In this document: positions 27,505-36,837 of the stretch, piece after piece
How positions within the stretch are numbered: the first letter of the stretch is position 1
Layout of the letters: the number at the start of each line of letters is the position of its first letter
DNA from: Acinetobacter sp. C26M
GTDB taxonomy: Bacteria > Pseudomonadota > Gammaproteobacteria > Pseudomonadales > Moraxellaceae
NCBI RefSeq assembly: GCF_023702675.1
Contig: NZ_CP098478.1
Span: 1,116,001 to 1,180,000, forward strand
DNA: 64,000 nt
Direction: 5' to 3'
Program-made: the position numbers and the translations under genes
The notes under the pieces: generated by a model
Told to the model about the DNA's origin: nothing
The model's input: only the letters and a program-made list of their open reading frames with translations
Databases searched by the model: none

Positions 27505-28638
27505 ATGAAAAATCCTATTACTTTTATTTCTGGATGTGCTATATCAGATGATATGGTATATGTGTCAAGCTTATTGGATAAATTTGATGATAATCAGCAA
27601 TTTAGTCGATTGTTTATGTGCGATTATACTGAAGATAATGGGCAAGGATGGTATTATCATGATGTTAATTTTATTGTAGTGGATGTATGTTTCTATAATG
27701 TTGAAAATAATAAAAAGTTAGTTGCATTAAGTGATGAAGGTGAGATTGAGGAGTTTGATGGTGAAAATAGTAAATTTAAACATATAGATGGCGCTGGTTT
27801 AAATCAAGAGTGGAGTAACGATCGTGGTTATCTCTCTAAAATAAAATTTCAAAATAGCAAGTTATTTGCTTGTGGATATGATGGTCAGGTTTATGTTAAT
27901 GATTTTAAGTGGTCTGACATCTCAAGTGGTTTAAATATTAATGATAATCAGGCGTTAGATTTTGATTCGCTTGATCGTGAAGATGATATTTCTGTTATTG
28001 ATATATGTGAGGTGGATAGTAATTATTTCTGTGTAGGTCGTATTGGAGATAATGGACTAATTGCTAATTATGATGGTAATCAATGGAATATATTGAAAAA
28101 AGTTACACCTGCTACACTATATTCAATTCTTTTGAAAAAAGATGGTAAATTAATTGTATGCGGAACATATGGGAATTTAATAGAAATTAATGATAATACT
28201 GATTTTGTTCGGAAAACAAACTTAGGTATAAAAGATGATTTCTATTCTTTAACTGAATTTAATGGAGTGGTTTATATCGGTTCAGCATGTGGTCTATATA
28301 AATTTCATGAAAATGAAATTAAAAAAGTTAATGTTCATGAGGAAGTTGATAGTAATCTTGTATTTAAAGTGGATTGTACTGAAAATATTTTATGGATTTT
28401 TACGAATAAACTTGTGGGCAGATATGATGGGGTTTGTTGGAAGATTTTTGATCATCCTGATAATAAAGAATACCAGAAAATATCTTTAACTGTCAGTGCT
28501 AATGAAAAATGTCCTAAGTCAGGATACTGGTATACGGTTGCGAAACCTAATTCAAGAGATTATTTTAGACAAGGTGATTCTTTCCCTCAGTTAGTCACTG
28601 ATTGGGGCGAAGTATATTGGCAGTTTGATGGTGAGTAA
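27505..28638 (+). CDS. Beta-propeller-like immunity-array protein with C-terminal CPxSG module
   Basis: A 377-residue paralogue of the gene at 23045. It starts MKNPITFISGCAISDDMVYVS, has the same blade-like segments (LFACGYDGQVYV, YFCVGRIGDNGLIANYDG, LIVCGTYGNLIE, VYIGSACGLYKF, LWIFTNKLVGRYDG) and ends with the module KCPKSGYWY, RDYFRQGDSFPQL, DWGEVYWQFDGE. Its module is closer to that of the Tdi1-like neighbour than to that of its own paralogue at 23045. No toxin remnant precedes it; the previous stop is 25 nt away. Probably an immunity protein for an absent effector. Confidence 0.68.
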   Translation: MKNPITFISGCAISDDMVYVSSLLDKFDDNQQFSRLFMCDYTEDNGQGWYYHDVNFIVVDVCFYNVENNKKLVALSDEGEIEEFDGENSKFKHIDGAGLNQEWSNDRGYLSKIKFQNSKLFACGYDGQVYVNDFKWSDISSGLNINDNQALDFDSLDREDDISVIDICEVDSNYFCVGRIGDNGLIANYDGNQWNILKKVTPATLYSILLKKDGKLIVCGTYGNLIEINDNTDFVRKTNLGIKDDFYSLTEFNGVVYIGSACGLYKFHENEIKKVNVHEEVDSNLVFKVDCTENILWIFTNKLVGRYDGVCWKIFDHPDNKEYQKISLTVSANEKCPKSGYWYTVAKPNSRDYFRQGDSFPQLVTDWGEVYWQFDGE

Positions 28639-28663
28639 TGGTTATATTTATTAGATCAAATAT

Positions 28664-29641
28664 ATGAAAAATCCTATTACATTTACTTCAGGATGCGCTA
28701 TTAGTGCCCATAGATTCTGTTTATCAGCAAATATTGATGAATTGGATACATGGGATTGCTTTAGTAAAACAATAATTTATAAACATTTAGAACAGCAAAA
28801 CTGGTCATGTTTGGATTTGGAAGGATGGAAAGTTATTTCAGTTGCTTACCAAAGTAGAGAGGGTGAGCCTTCCATTATATCGCTTGATCAAGAGGGGGAT
28901 GTTGGGATATTTCAAAAAAATAATAATGAACATCAAGAAATTAGATATAAATTAGAGGAAAAAAATTATGGGCAATTTAATCATGTCCGTGTAATTAATG
29001 GTGATCTTTATGCTTGTGGAGATGGAAGTCAAGTTTATAAGAATAACCAGAATGAATGGAAATCTATTGGAATGGGATTGGAGGAAGACCCTATTGAATT
29101 GAAAAATCAAGATTTATCCTTTTTAAAATATGAAAATGACTTAGCTTTTAATAAATGTTTCTATGATATAAATGGATTTAATAATAATGCTTTATATGTA
29201 TGTGGGACACAAAAAGAAGATGGGTTTATGGCCTTCTTTAATGGTAATAATTGGATAGAGGTTAATCGAATTGCGACATCGGTATTGTATGGGATTACGT
29301 TATGTCCAGATGGGAAAAATATTTTAATTACTGGACAAGATGGTACACTTCTGAAAGGGAATATAGATGATGGATTTAAAAGTCTAAAAAATAGAAGTAT
29401 AAATTCGACTTTTTATAATGCAGCTTTTTATCAAGATGCTATATATATAGCTTCAGAACAGGGACTATATGTATATGCAGATTCTGATTATTCCATCGTT
29501 CCTGAGTTAAGTGATATACAAGGGGGCATCTCTGTTGAGGAAAAAGATGGAGTTCTTTGGGTACTTAGCTATAAGCACTTGATTCGGTTTGATGGAAAAA
29601 CATGGGATAGAATCAGTCATCCTGACAATGATGAAAGATAA
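28664..29641 (+). CDS. Beta-propeller-like immunity-array protein lacking the C-terminal module
   Basis: A 325-residue paralogue that begins MKNPITFTSGCAISAHRFCLS and follows the same blade pattern. It ends at HPDNDER, exactly where the paralogue at 23045 continues HPDNDEIQYSQL into the CPxSG module, so the module has been lost or was never attached. Its 3' part (29368-29635) is about 91% identical in DNA to 23750-24018, while the 5' part is much less similar, pointing to gene conversion or recombination. Last gene of the array, followed by a terminator. Confidence 0.66.
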   Translation: MKNPITFTSGCAISAHRFCLSANIDELDTWDCFSKTIIYKHLEQQNWSCLDLEGWKVISVAYQSREGEPSIISLDQEGDVGIFQKNNNEHQEIRYKLEEKNYGQFNHVRVINGDLYACGDGSQVYKNNQNEWKSIGMGLEEDPIELKNQDLSFLKYENDLAFNKCFYDINGFNNNALYVCGTQKEDGFMAFFNGNNWIEVNRIATSVLYGITLCPDGKNILITGQDGTLLKGNIDDGFKSLKNRSINSTFYNAAFYQDAIYIASEQGLYVYADSDYSIVPELSDIQGGISVEEKDGVLWVLSYKHLIRFDGKTWDRISHPDNDER

Positions 29642-29668
29642 TAAATGAACAAGATTAAATTTTAAGTT

Positions 29669-29702
29669 TAAAAAAGCCCCATACATGATGAGGCTTTAAT
29701 CT
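29669..29702. terminator. Convergent terminator between immunity array and efflux operon
   Basis: AAAGCC-CAT (29673-29682) pairs with ATG-GGCTTT (29688-29697) with one mismatch and a 5-nt loop, flanked by A-rich and T-rich bases. It lies between the last immunity gene and the outer-membrane channel gene, which point at each other. Confidence 0.65.
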
Positions 29703-29719
29703 ATTCTAAATGTACGTTA

Positions 29720-31189
29720 TTACTGTACCAGCTCTGCTTGTCCTGTATGCCATCCACCACCTAAAGCACGGATGAGGCCTACACTGGCAATCATTCGACT
29801 ACCATGAAGCTGCGCAGCCAATTGCTCCTGCTGCAAGATATTCCGGTCAGAATCAATCACATCCAGATAGCTGATCCTACCTTCACGATAACGCAAATGT
29901 GAAAGCTGATTGGCATGTCGGGATGAAGTAAGTGCTTGACCCTGAGCCTGTATTTGCTGATCCAGAATACGCTGATCAGACAAACCATTTTCAACTTCAC
30001 GGAAAGCATTAAGCACCGTTTGCCGATAATTCGCCACACTTTGTTCATAGTCAGCCCGTGCTTGTGCAACACCTACCTTACGTTGCCCGCCATCAAATAG
30101 CGGTAAAGATAAAATTGTGCCAGCAACGGGACCGAGTAAAAAAGTCCGACTCGACCATTTACCTAAATCTCCTAAACTCGCAGATTCATAACCCAGCGCA
30201 CCAGTGAGATCTAGTTTGGGGAAAAAGGCAGCACGGGCAATACCAATGCGTGCATTATCGGCGGCCATAGCGCGTTCTGCGGCAGCGATATCAGGACGAC
30301 GTTCAAGCAAGCTCGAAGGTAAACCCGCGGGCAGGCGAATCGCAATAGCGGACAAGGGTTGAATTGCTAAGCTAAAATCAGCAGGCGGTTTACCGAGTAA
30401 TACTGCCAATGCATGTTCGGTACTGGCACGATTCCGTGTAATGCTGAGTGCATTGCTTTGAGCGGTCGAGAGTTCCGTTTGCGCACGAGAAACATCCAGA
30501 TCACTGACAAGACCATTGCGATAACGTGCTTGAATCAAATTTTGATTCTCTGTCAGTAACTTGATGTTTTGCGCATAAATGGCTTGTTCAGCATCGAATT
30601 GACGAATCAGAAAGTAAGCCTGTGCCACATCTGCTTGCAAGGCTAACAGTGCCGAATGATAAAGTGCTTCCTGTTGCTGCACATCTGCGGTCGCTGCATT
30701 GATACTGCTGGCAACCCGTCCAAATAGATCCAGTTCATAGGAGACATTGGCTTGTGCCCGCCATAAGGTTCGTGCAGATGTCGGTGCATCTGCATCGAGC
30801 CCTAAAGACGCGGGTGAGGGTTTTTGACGGGTTGGCCCAAAACCTGCCCCAATACTAGGTAAGCGTTCAGCTTGTGCAGCAGACCTCAAGGCACGAGATG
30901 CTTGAATATTGGCTGCTGCCGCTTTTAGATTCTGGTTGCCTGAGATAGCCTGTTGTTCTAGCTCATTCAGTTGCGGATCATTAAAAATACGCCACCACTC
31001 ACCGCGAGACTGCGCATCGGCAGGTTGCGCGACAGTCCAGTTGGGATCATCTAGTTTGGCATCTGCTTCCTTAAATTGCAGCGGAATGACCACCTTGGCT
31101 GGCTGATATTCAGGTGCCAATGAGCAGCCTGCAAGCAGCAGGCTTCCCATTAGAGCGGAGAGTATCCAGTTTGGTTTGAATCCTGTCAT
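29720..31189 (-). CDS. RND outer-membrane channel lipoprotein, OprN/OprM type
   Basis: A 489-residue outer-membrane factor. MTGFKPNWILSALMGSLLLAGC has a lipobox LAGC; the mature protein contains the two repeated coiled-coil halves of the TolC fold (ELEQQAISGNQNLKAAAANI and YRQTVLNAFREVENGLSDQR). The frame extends to an ATG at 31234, but the ATG at 31189 has AAGGAG 7 nt upstream, keeps the lipoprotein signal at the N-terminus, and lies 10 nt behind the pump gene. Last gene of the three-gene pump operon. Confidence 0.92.
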   Translation of the reverse strand: MTGFKPNWILSALMGSLLLAGCSLAPEYQPAKVVIPLQFKEADAKLDDPNWTVAQPADAQSRGEWWRIFNDPQLNELEQQAISGNQNLKAAAANIQASRALRSAAQAERLPSIGAGFGPTRQKPSPASLGLDADAPTSARTLWRAQANVSYELDLFGRVASSINAATADVQQQEALYHSALLALQADVAQAYFLIRQFDAEQAIYAQNIKLLTENQNLIQARYRNGLVSDLDVSRAQTELSTAQSNALSITRNRASTEHALAVLLGKPPADFSLAIQPLSAIAIRLPAGLPSSLLERRPDIAAAERAMAADNARIGIARAAFFPKLDLTGALGYESASLGDLGKWSSRTFLLGPVAGTILSLPLFDGGQRKVGVAQARADYEQSVANYRQTVLNAFREVENGLSDQRILDQQIQAQGQALTSSRHANQLSHLRYREGRISYLDVIDSDRNILQQEQLAAQLHGSRMIASVGLIRALGGGWHTGQAELVQ

Positions 31190-31199
31190 ATTCTGCTCC

Positions 31200-34100
31200 T
31201 TAGTGATCGTGTGAACTGTGCAGTGGTGCTTCATGCACAGCTGCCGAATGCAGTTTATGTTTGCTGTTCAGGGTACGAATCAATACATAGAAGGCAGGTG
31301 TCAGGAACAAACCAAAGAAGGTCACTCCGATCATGCCAAAGAACACCGCAACGCCCATGGCATGACGCATTTCAGCACCTGCACCTGTCGAAGTAACCAA
31401 TGGAACCACACCCATAATGAAGGCGATTGAGGTCATCAGAATCGGACGTAAACGTAAACGGCTGGCTTCAACCGCAGCATTGAATGCAGTCGCGCCTTGC
31501 ATTTCCAGTTCTCGGGCAAATTCCACGATCAAGATGGCATTCTTACAGGCCAGCCCGACCAGTACCATCAAGCCGATTTGGGTAAAGATGTTGTTATCAC
31601 CGCCTGTGAGCCAAACCCCTGTTAGTGCCGCCAAGATACCCATTGGGACAATCAGAATTACAGCCAATGGCAAGGTGAGGCTTTCATATTGAGCAGCTAA
31701 GACTAAGAACACTAACAGCACACTGATCGGGAACACCCATAATCCAGCATTACCTGCCAAGATCTTTTGATAGGTCAAGTCGGTCCATTCAAACTTCACC
31801 CCACGTGGCAAGGTTTCAGCAGCAATCCGTTCAACCGCAGCTTCGGCTTGGCTTGATGAATAACCCGGTGCAGGTCCACCATTAATATCCGCTGCGGTAT
31901 AGCCGTTATAGCGCACCACCATTTCTGGACCATAGGTTTGAGTCACATTGACCAAAGAAGACAGTGGTACCATTTGTCCAGCATTGTTACGGGTTTTAAG
32001 CTGTAAAATATCTTCAGGATTGGCACGGAAGGGTGCATCGGCTTGGGCACGCACCTGATAGACGCGACCAAAGCGGTTAAAGTCATTCACGTATTGTGAG
32101 CCGAGGTAAATCTGCATGGTATTAAATACATCGGTCACGGCAACGCCTTGTTGCTTGGCTTTGACCCGATCCAGATCAACATTCAGTTGCGGCACATTGA
32201 TTTGATAACTGGAGAACATTGGCCCCAATTCAGGTGCAGATTGTGCCGCCTTCATAAAGGATTGCGCTGCGTTATTCAATTCGGCATAGCCTAAAGTACC
32301 GCGATCTTCCAGCTGGAGTTTAAAGCCACCCATAGTTCCGAGACCCATCACCGGTGGTGGTGGGAATACTGCAATATAAGCATCTTGAATTGCGGAATAT
32401 TTCTGATTCAAAGCACCTGCAATAGCATTGGCAGACAGATCAGCTGCTTTGCGTTCAGCAAAAGGTTTCAAAGTGACAAAGACAATCCCTGCACTGGAAC
32501 TGTTGGTGAAACCATTAATGGATAAACCAGGGAAAGCCACTGCACTTTCCACGCCAGGTTGTTTTAGTGCAGCATCACTCATTTTACGAATCACGGTTTC
32601 AGTTCGATCAAGTGAGGCACCATTTGGTAATTGGGCAAAACTGATTAGGTACTGCTTATCTTGTGCTGGGACAAAGCCGCCCGGAACGATATAAGAAATC
32701 CCAATGGTCAGACCGAGTAGTACTGCATAGACACCCATCGCTGAGGTTTTATGCGAAATAACCCGACTGACGCCACGACCATATTGATCCGATGCACGTG
32801 AAAATACACGGTTAAATAGGACAAAGAAACGTCCGAAGATACGGTTCATCACGCGGGTCAGGAAATCAGGTTTGGCATCATGACCTTTCAGCAACATGGC
32901 GGCCAAAGCAGGAGACAGAGTGAGGGAGTTGAATGCCGAAATCACGGTTGAGATGGCAATGGTCATGGCGAACTGTTTATAGAATTGCCCTGTTAATCCT
33001 GTCATAAAGGCCAGAGGGACGAACACGGCAACCAAGGTCAACGCAATGGCAATAATCGGTCCACTGACTTCACGCATGGCACGGTAGGTCGCATCTCTTG
33101 GACTGAGCCCCGCTTCAATATTCCGCTCGACATTTTCCACCACCACGATGGCGTCATCAACCACAATCCCGATGGCGAGTACCATCCCGAACAGTGACAG
33201 TGCATTGATGGAATAACCAAAGGCCAGCATTAAGGCAAAGGTACCAATGATTGAAACAGGTACTGCCAGTAAAGGAATAATCGAAGCCCGCCATGTTTGC
33301 AGGAATAAGATCACCACCACAACCACCAGTGCAATTGCTTCAAGCAGGGTATGAATCACCGCTTTGATACTTGAACGTACGAATTGGGTTGGGTCGTAAA
33401 CAATGTCGTATTTAATTGATGCTGGAAAATCTTTGGACAGTTCCGCCATGGTGCTACGTACTTGGTCAGAGACTTGTAAGGCATTGGCACCCGGTGCTTG
33501 GAAAATTGGAATCGCAACGGCCTGTTTATTGTCCAGTAATGAACGTAAGCCATATTGTGAAGCTGCTAGTTCAACACGTGCCACATCACCCAATCGTGTT
33601 ACCGCACCATCCGCAGCCGTTTTTAAAATAATATCGGCAAATTCCTGTTCGGTACTTAAACGACCTTGCGCATTCACCGATAGTTGTAAAGGAGAATTAT
33701 TGGGTGCTGCACCAATAGTTCCTGCGGCAACCTGAATATTCTGTTCGCGAATCGCATTGACGATTTCAGTCGCGGTGAGGTTACGTTGTGCCACCTTTTG
33801 TGGGTCTAACCATACGCGCATGGCGTAATCGCCTGAACCAAACAGACCAACTTCACCCACACCCTGTAGGCGTGCCAGACGGTCTTTGACATTGAGCACT
33901 GCATAGTTACGCAAGTAGGTCATGTCATAGCGATTATCCGGTGAGGTCAGATGCACCACCATGGTCAAAGTTGGTGAGCTTTTTAACGTGGTCACACCCA
34001 GACGTTGTACATCTTCAGGCAAACGTGGCAGGGCTTGAGAAACCCGATTCTGGACCAGTTGCTGCGCTTTATCTGGATCAATCCCGAGTTTGAAATTGAC

Positions 34101-34379
34101 GGTAATGGTTAGGTTGCCATCGCTATTGGCTTGAGACTGCATATACAGCATGTTCTCTACGCCGTTGATGGATTCCTCTAAAGGAGAAGCAACCGTTTCA
34201 GCAATTACTTTCGGGTTGGCACCAGGATATTGGGCGCGCACCACCACAGAAGGCGGCACCACTTCTGGATATTCAGAAATGGGCAGTTGGAAAAGGGAGA
34301 GTAAGCCCGCCAGTAGAATCAGGACGGACAGCACCCCGGCAAAGATCGGGCGATCAATAAAAAATTTAGAAATATTCAT
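31200..34379 (-). CDS. RND multidrug efflux permease, MexF type
   Basis: A 1,059-residue HAE1 pump. The N-terminus MNISKFFIDRPIFAGVLSVL and the following ISEYPEVVPPSVVVRAQYPG are very close to my recollection of MexF (1,062 residues) and unlike AdeB or AdeJ of Acinetobacter. Helix 4 carries GIVVDDAIVVVENVERN with the proton-relay aspartates, and the second bundle carries LVGLACKNAILIVEFARE with the relay lysine. MexF-type pumps export chloramphenicol, fluoroquinolones and trimethoprim; the substrate here is inferred. It sits 5 nt behind the adaptor gene. Confidence 0.94.
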   Translation of the reverse strand: MNISKFFIDRPIFAGVLSVLILLAGLLSLFQLPISEYPEVVPPSVVVRAQYPGANPKVIAETVASPLEESINGVENMLYMQSQANSDGNLTITVNFKLGIDPDKAQQLVQNRVSQALPRLPEDVQRLGVTTLKSSPTLTMVVHLTSPDNRYDMTYLRNYAVLNVKDRLARLQGVGEVGLFGSGDYAMRVWLDPQKVAQRNLTATEIVNAIREQNIQVAAGTIGAAPNNSPLQLSVNAQGRLSTEQEFADIILKTAADGAVTRLGDVARVELAASQYGLRSLLDNKQAVAIPIFQAPGANALQVSDQVRSTMAELSKDFPASIKYDIVYDPTQFVRSSIKAVIHTLLEAIALVVVVVILFLQTWRASIIPLLAVPVSIIGTFALMLAFGYSINALSLFGMVLAIGIVVDDAIVVVENVERNIEAGLSPRDATYRAMREVSGPIIAIALTLVAVFVPLAFMTGLTGQFYKQFAMTIAISTVISAFNSLTLSPALAAMLLKGHDAKPDFLTRVMNRIFGRFFVLFNRVFSRASDQYGRGVSRVISHKTSAMGVYAVLLGLTIGISYIVPGGFVPAQDKQYLISFAQLPNGASLDRTETVIRKMSDAALKQPGVESAVAFPGLSINGFTNSSSAGIVFVTLKPFAERKAADLSANAIAGALNQKYSAIQDAYIAVFPPPPVMGLGTMGGFKLQLEDRGTLGYAELNNAAQSFMKAAQSAPELGPMFSSYQINVPQLNVDLDRVKAKQQGVAVTDVFNTMQIYLGSQYVNDFNRFGRVYQVRAQADAPFRANPEDILQLKTRNNAGQMVPLSSLVNVTQTYGPEMVVRYNGYTAADINGGPAPGYSSSQAEAAVERIAAETLPRGVKFEWTDLTYQKILAGNAGLWVFPISVLLVFLVLAAQYESLTLPLAVILIVPMGILAALTGVWLTGGDNNIFTQIGLMVLVGLACKNAILIVEFARELEMQGATAFNAAVEASRLRLRPILMTSIAFIMGVVPLVTSTGAGAEMRHAMGVAVFFGMIGVTFFGLFLTPAFYVLIRTLNSKHKLHSAAVHEAPLHSSHDH

Positions 34380-34384
34380 GAGGA

Positions 34385-35608
34385 TTAACCTTTTGCCGAA
34401 GTTGGGGTTTTATCTGTAGGCTGAGGTTGTTGTGCTGTGTTATCGGTAATGATTTGAGGATTCGGCATAGCGACCAGATGTGGGTTCACAGCATCACCCG
34501 GACGAATACGTTGCAAACCATTCACCACGATTCGATCACCGACTTGCAGACCACTATTGATGATTTGCAGACCATCTTGTTGTGCGCCGAGTTTTACTTC
34601 ACGGTATGCAGTTTGATTTTTCGCATCGACCACCACCACAAAACGTTTGTCCTGATCGACACCAATCGCAGTCGGGCTAATCAGAATCGCTGCGCGTGGT
34701 TGTCCTCCGCCCAAACGAATGCGGGCATACAGCCCAGGGAGCATCACACCTTTGGGATTATCAAAGGTGGCACGTACCCGAATGGTGCCTGAAGTGGTAT
34801 TTAAATTATTGTCGATCGAACTGATATAACCTTCACGGCTAAAACCAGACTCATTCGCAAGACCTAGATAAACGGGGACTTGGGCTGAATTGCGTTGATT
34901 GCTGATATATTTCAGATAGGTTTGTTCATCGACATCGAAAGAAGCATACAGACGTGACACCGAGACTAAACTGGTGAGGACTTGTGCACCATTGCCTGCT
35001 GAAACCACGTTACCCACCGTGACTTCGGCACGTGAAATACGGCCACTAACAGGTGCCGTAATACGGGTATATTCCAGATTTAAACGGGCGGTTTCCACTG
35101 CAGCTTTGGCTGCTTGCAGGTTGGCATTGGCCGAGCGAGCTTCATTTTCCGCTTGATCGAGTTCTTGATGGGCAATCGCATTACTTTGAATTAAACGCTG
35201 GTTGCGGCCTAAGTTAGCTGAAGAGTACGTCACTTGCGCTTCAGCAGAAGCCAGTTGTGCTTTGGCGCGATTCAGTTCTGCTTCAAAAGGCCGTGGGTCA
35301 ATGGTGAATAGTAAGTCGCCCTTATTCACTAAACTGCCATCTTTAAAATGCACGGCAATCAGTTTGCCTGAGACTTGTGGACGAACATCAACTTGATCGA
35401 TGGCTTCGAGACGTCCAGAGTATTCTTGCCAATCGGTAATGGTCTGACTAACGACACTGGCGATATCAACGGTTGCAGCAGGCGGTGCACTTGCTGTGGA
35501 AGTGGCTTTCGCATCTGCATTTTCTTGGAAGAGAATAAAACTGCCACCCGTTGCAAAAATAGCAAGAATGACGGCAGACAGCGTTAGCTGTTTGCGAGAA
35601 AGTGACAT
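34385..35608 (-). CDS. RND periplasmic adaptor, MexE type
   Basis: A 407-residue membrane fusion protein and first gene of the pump operon. After an N-terminal hydrophobic segment (LTLSAVILAIFATGGSFILF) come the lipoyl halves (VDVRPQVSGKLIAVHFKDGS and YTRITAPVSGRISRAEVTVG), an alpha-hairpin of Ala/Gln-rich helices, and the barrel with PLFDVDEQTYLKY-like DVDEQTYLKY. No lipobox cysteine is visible. It is divergent from a LysR regulator gene, with a 197-bp shared intergenic region that holds a likely operator. Confidence 0.92.
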   Translation of the reverse strand: MSLSRKQLTLSAVILAIFATGGSFILFQENADAKATSTASAPPAATVDIASVVSQTITDWQEYSGRLEAIDQVDVRPQVSGKLIAVHFKDGSLVNKGDLLFTIDPRPFEAELNRAKAQLASAEAQVTYSSANLGRNQRLIQSNAIAHQELDQAENEARSANANLQAAKAAVETARLNLEYTRITAPVSGRISRAEVTVGNVVSAGNGAQVLTSLVSVSRLYASFDVDEQTYLKYISNQRNSAQVPVYLGLANESGFSREGYISSIDNNLNTTSGTIRVRATFDNPKGVMLPGLYARIRLGGGQPRAAILISPTAIGVDQDKRFVVVVDAKNQTAYREVKLGAQQDGLQIINSGLQVGDRIVVNGLQRIRPGDAVNPHLVAMPNPQIITDNTAQQPQPTDKTPTSAKG

Positions 35609-35711
35609 GGGATGCTCCTGGTTATTTGAATCCCTGTTTTCAGACTTTTTGTTGTGGTCTGTATGGGAGAAACAGGTTTATGGAATGAAAGGAGCATAAA
35701 AGTTTGTCAAT

Positions 35712-35749
35712 TACGAATAAATATACTAAATTTGATAACACTATTCGTA
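35712..35749. promoter_or_regulatory. Inverted-repeat operator candidate in the pump/LysR intergenic region
   Basis: TACGAATA (35712-35719) and TATTCGTA (35742-35749) form a perfect 8-bp inverted repeat with 22 bp between. The site lies between the divergent LysR and adaptor genes, where a LysR activator would bind. The wide spacing is larger than a single T-N11-A box, so it could be two half-sites of a tetramer. Confidence 0.5.
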
Positions 35750-35805
35750 TTTTTATAATAATTGTTGTGTCAAACTGAAAAAATGCAGCAATGAGGAGTG
35801 GGCGT

Positions 35806-36837
35806 GTGGACCTATTTCATGCAATGAGAGTCTTTAATAAAGTGGTTGAAACCAACAGCTTTAGTCTGGCTGCTGATAGTCTTGGGCTACCGCGTGCTTC
35901 TGTTACCACGACCATTCAGGGTTTAGAAAAACATTTACAGGTTCGTTTACTGAATCGAACCACCCGTAAACTGAGCTTAACACCCGATGGGGCAGTGTAT
36001 TATGACCGTACGCTGAGAATTTTGGCCGATGTCGAAGATATTGAGGCCTCCTTTCACGATGAGCAACGAGGGCCACGAGGCCGTTTACGTATTGATCTAC
36101 CTGTCTCGATTGGTCGTTTAATTTTAATTCCAAGATTACGAGAGTTTCATCATCGTTATCCCGATATTGAATTGGTGATTGGCTTGAATGATCGCCCAGT
36201 TGATTTGGTGGGAGAGGCGATTGATTGTGCCATTCGGGTTGGAGAATTGCAGGATTCAAGTTTAATTGCACGCCGTATTGGTACGTTCCAGTGTGCTACG
36301 GCAGCATCGGCCTGCTATTTAGAAAAATATGGTGAACCGAAGACACTGGAAGATTTACAAAAAAATCATCAAGCGATTCATTTCTTCTCCAGTCGTACAG
36401 GGCGCAATTTTGACTGGGATTTTGTGGTCGATGATTTAATCCAAAGTGTCAGTGTCAATGGGCATGTGTCTGTCAATGATGGAGATGCCTATATTGACTT
36501 GGCGCTGCAAGGTTTTGGTTTGATTCAAGGGCCGCGTTATATGTTGACCAACCATTTTGAAGCAGGGACTTTAAAAGAAGTCTTGCCGCAGTGGACATGT
36601 GCACCGATGCCGATTTCAGTGGTATATCTACAGAGTCGGCATTTATCCCAAAAAGTTCGGGTCTTTGTCGATTGGGTGGCAGAACTGTTTGCAGGTTGTC
36701 CACTATTGGGTGGTAGTGCTTTGCCGCTGGATCAGAAATGTGAATTTGCCTGTGACCAAAAAACCAATCATGAATATACCATTCGGACTTTGGTGGAGCA
36801 GCATAATATTGCTGAGGCGCGGGCTTTGAAGACTTAA
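35806..36837 (+). CDS. LysR-family regulator (CrgA-like), divergent from the MexEF-type pump
   Basis: About 343 residues. The N-terminal winged helix (MRVFNKVVETNSFSLAADSLGLPRASVTTTIQGLE) is typical, followed by the substrate-binding domain starting at GRLRIDLPVSIGR. The frame can start at an ATG at 35791, but the GTG at 35806 has AGGAG 7 nt upstream and gives the common MDLFHAMRVF beginning. The C-terminal 40 residues after the effector domain (three Cys within CEFACDQKTNHE and upstream GCPLL) have no counterpart that I know in CrgA. MexT, the LysR activator of mexEF-oprN, is the functional analogue, though mexT is not divergent from its pump. Confidence 0.87.
   Translation: MDLFHAMRVFNKVVETNSFSLAADSLGLPRASVTTTIQGLEKHLQVRLLNRTTRKLSLTPDGAVYYDRTLRILADVEDIEASFHDEQRGPRGRLRIDLPVSIGRLILIPRLREFHHRYPDIELVIGLNDRPVDLVGEAIDCAIRVGELQDSSLIARRIGTFQCATAASACYLEKYGEPKTLEDLQKNHQAIHFFSSRTGRNFDWDFVVDDLIQSVSVNGHVSVNDGDAYIDLALQGFGLIQGPRYMLTNHFEAGTLKEVLPQWTCAPMPISVVYLQSRHLSQKVRVFVDWVAELFAGCPLLGGSALPLDQKCEFACDQKTNHEYTIRTLVEQHNIAEARALKT

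Noticed and set aside
29720-35608. Identification of this pump as AdeIJK, the common intrinsic Acinetobacter RND system
   Set aside because: The pump N-terminus (MNISKFFIDRPIFAGVLSVL) and the divergent LysR gene fit MexEF-OprN; AdeJ, as I recall it, begins differently and has no adjacent LysR gene.
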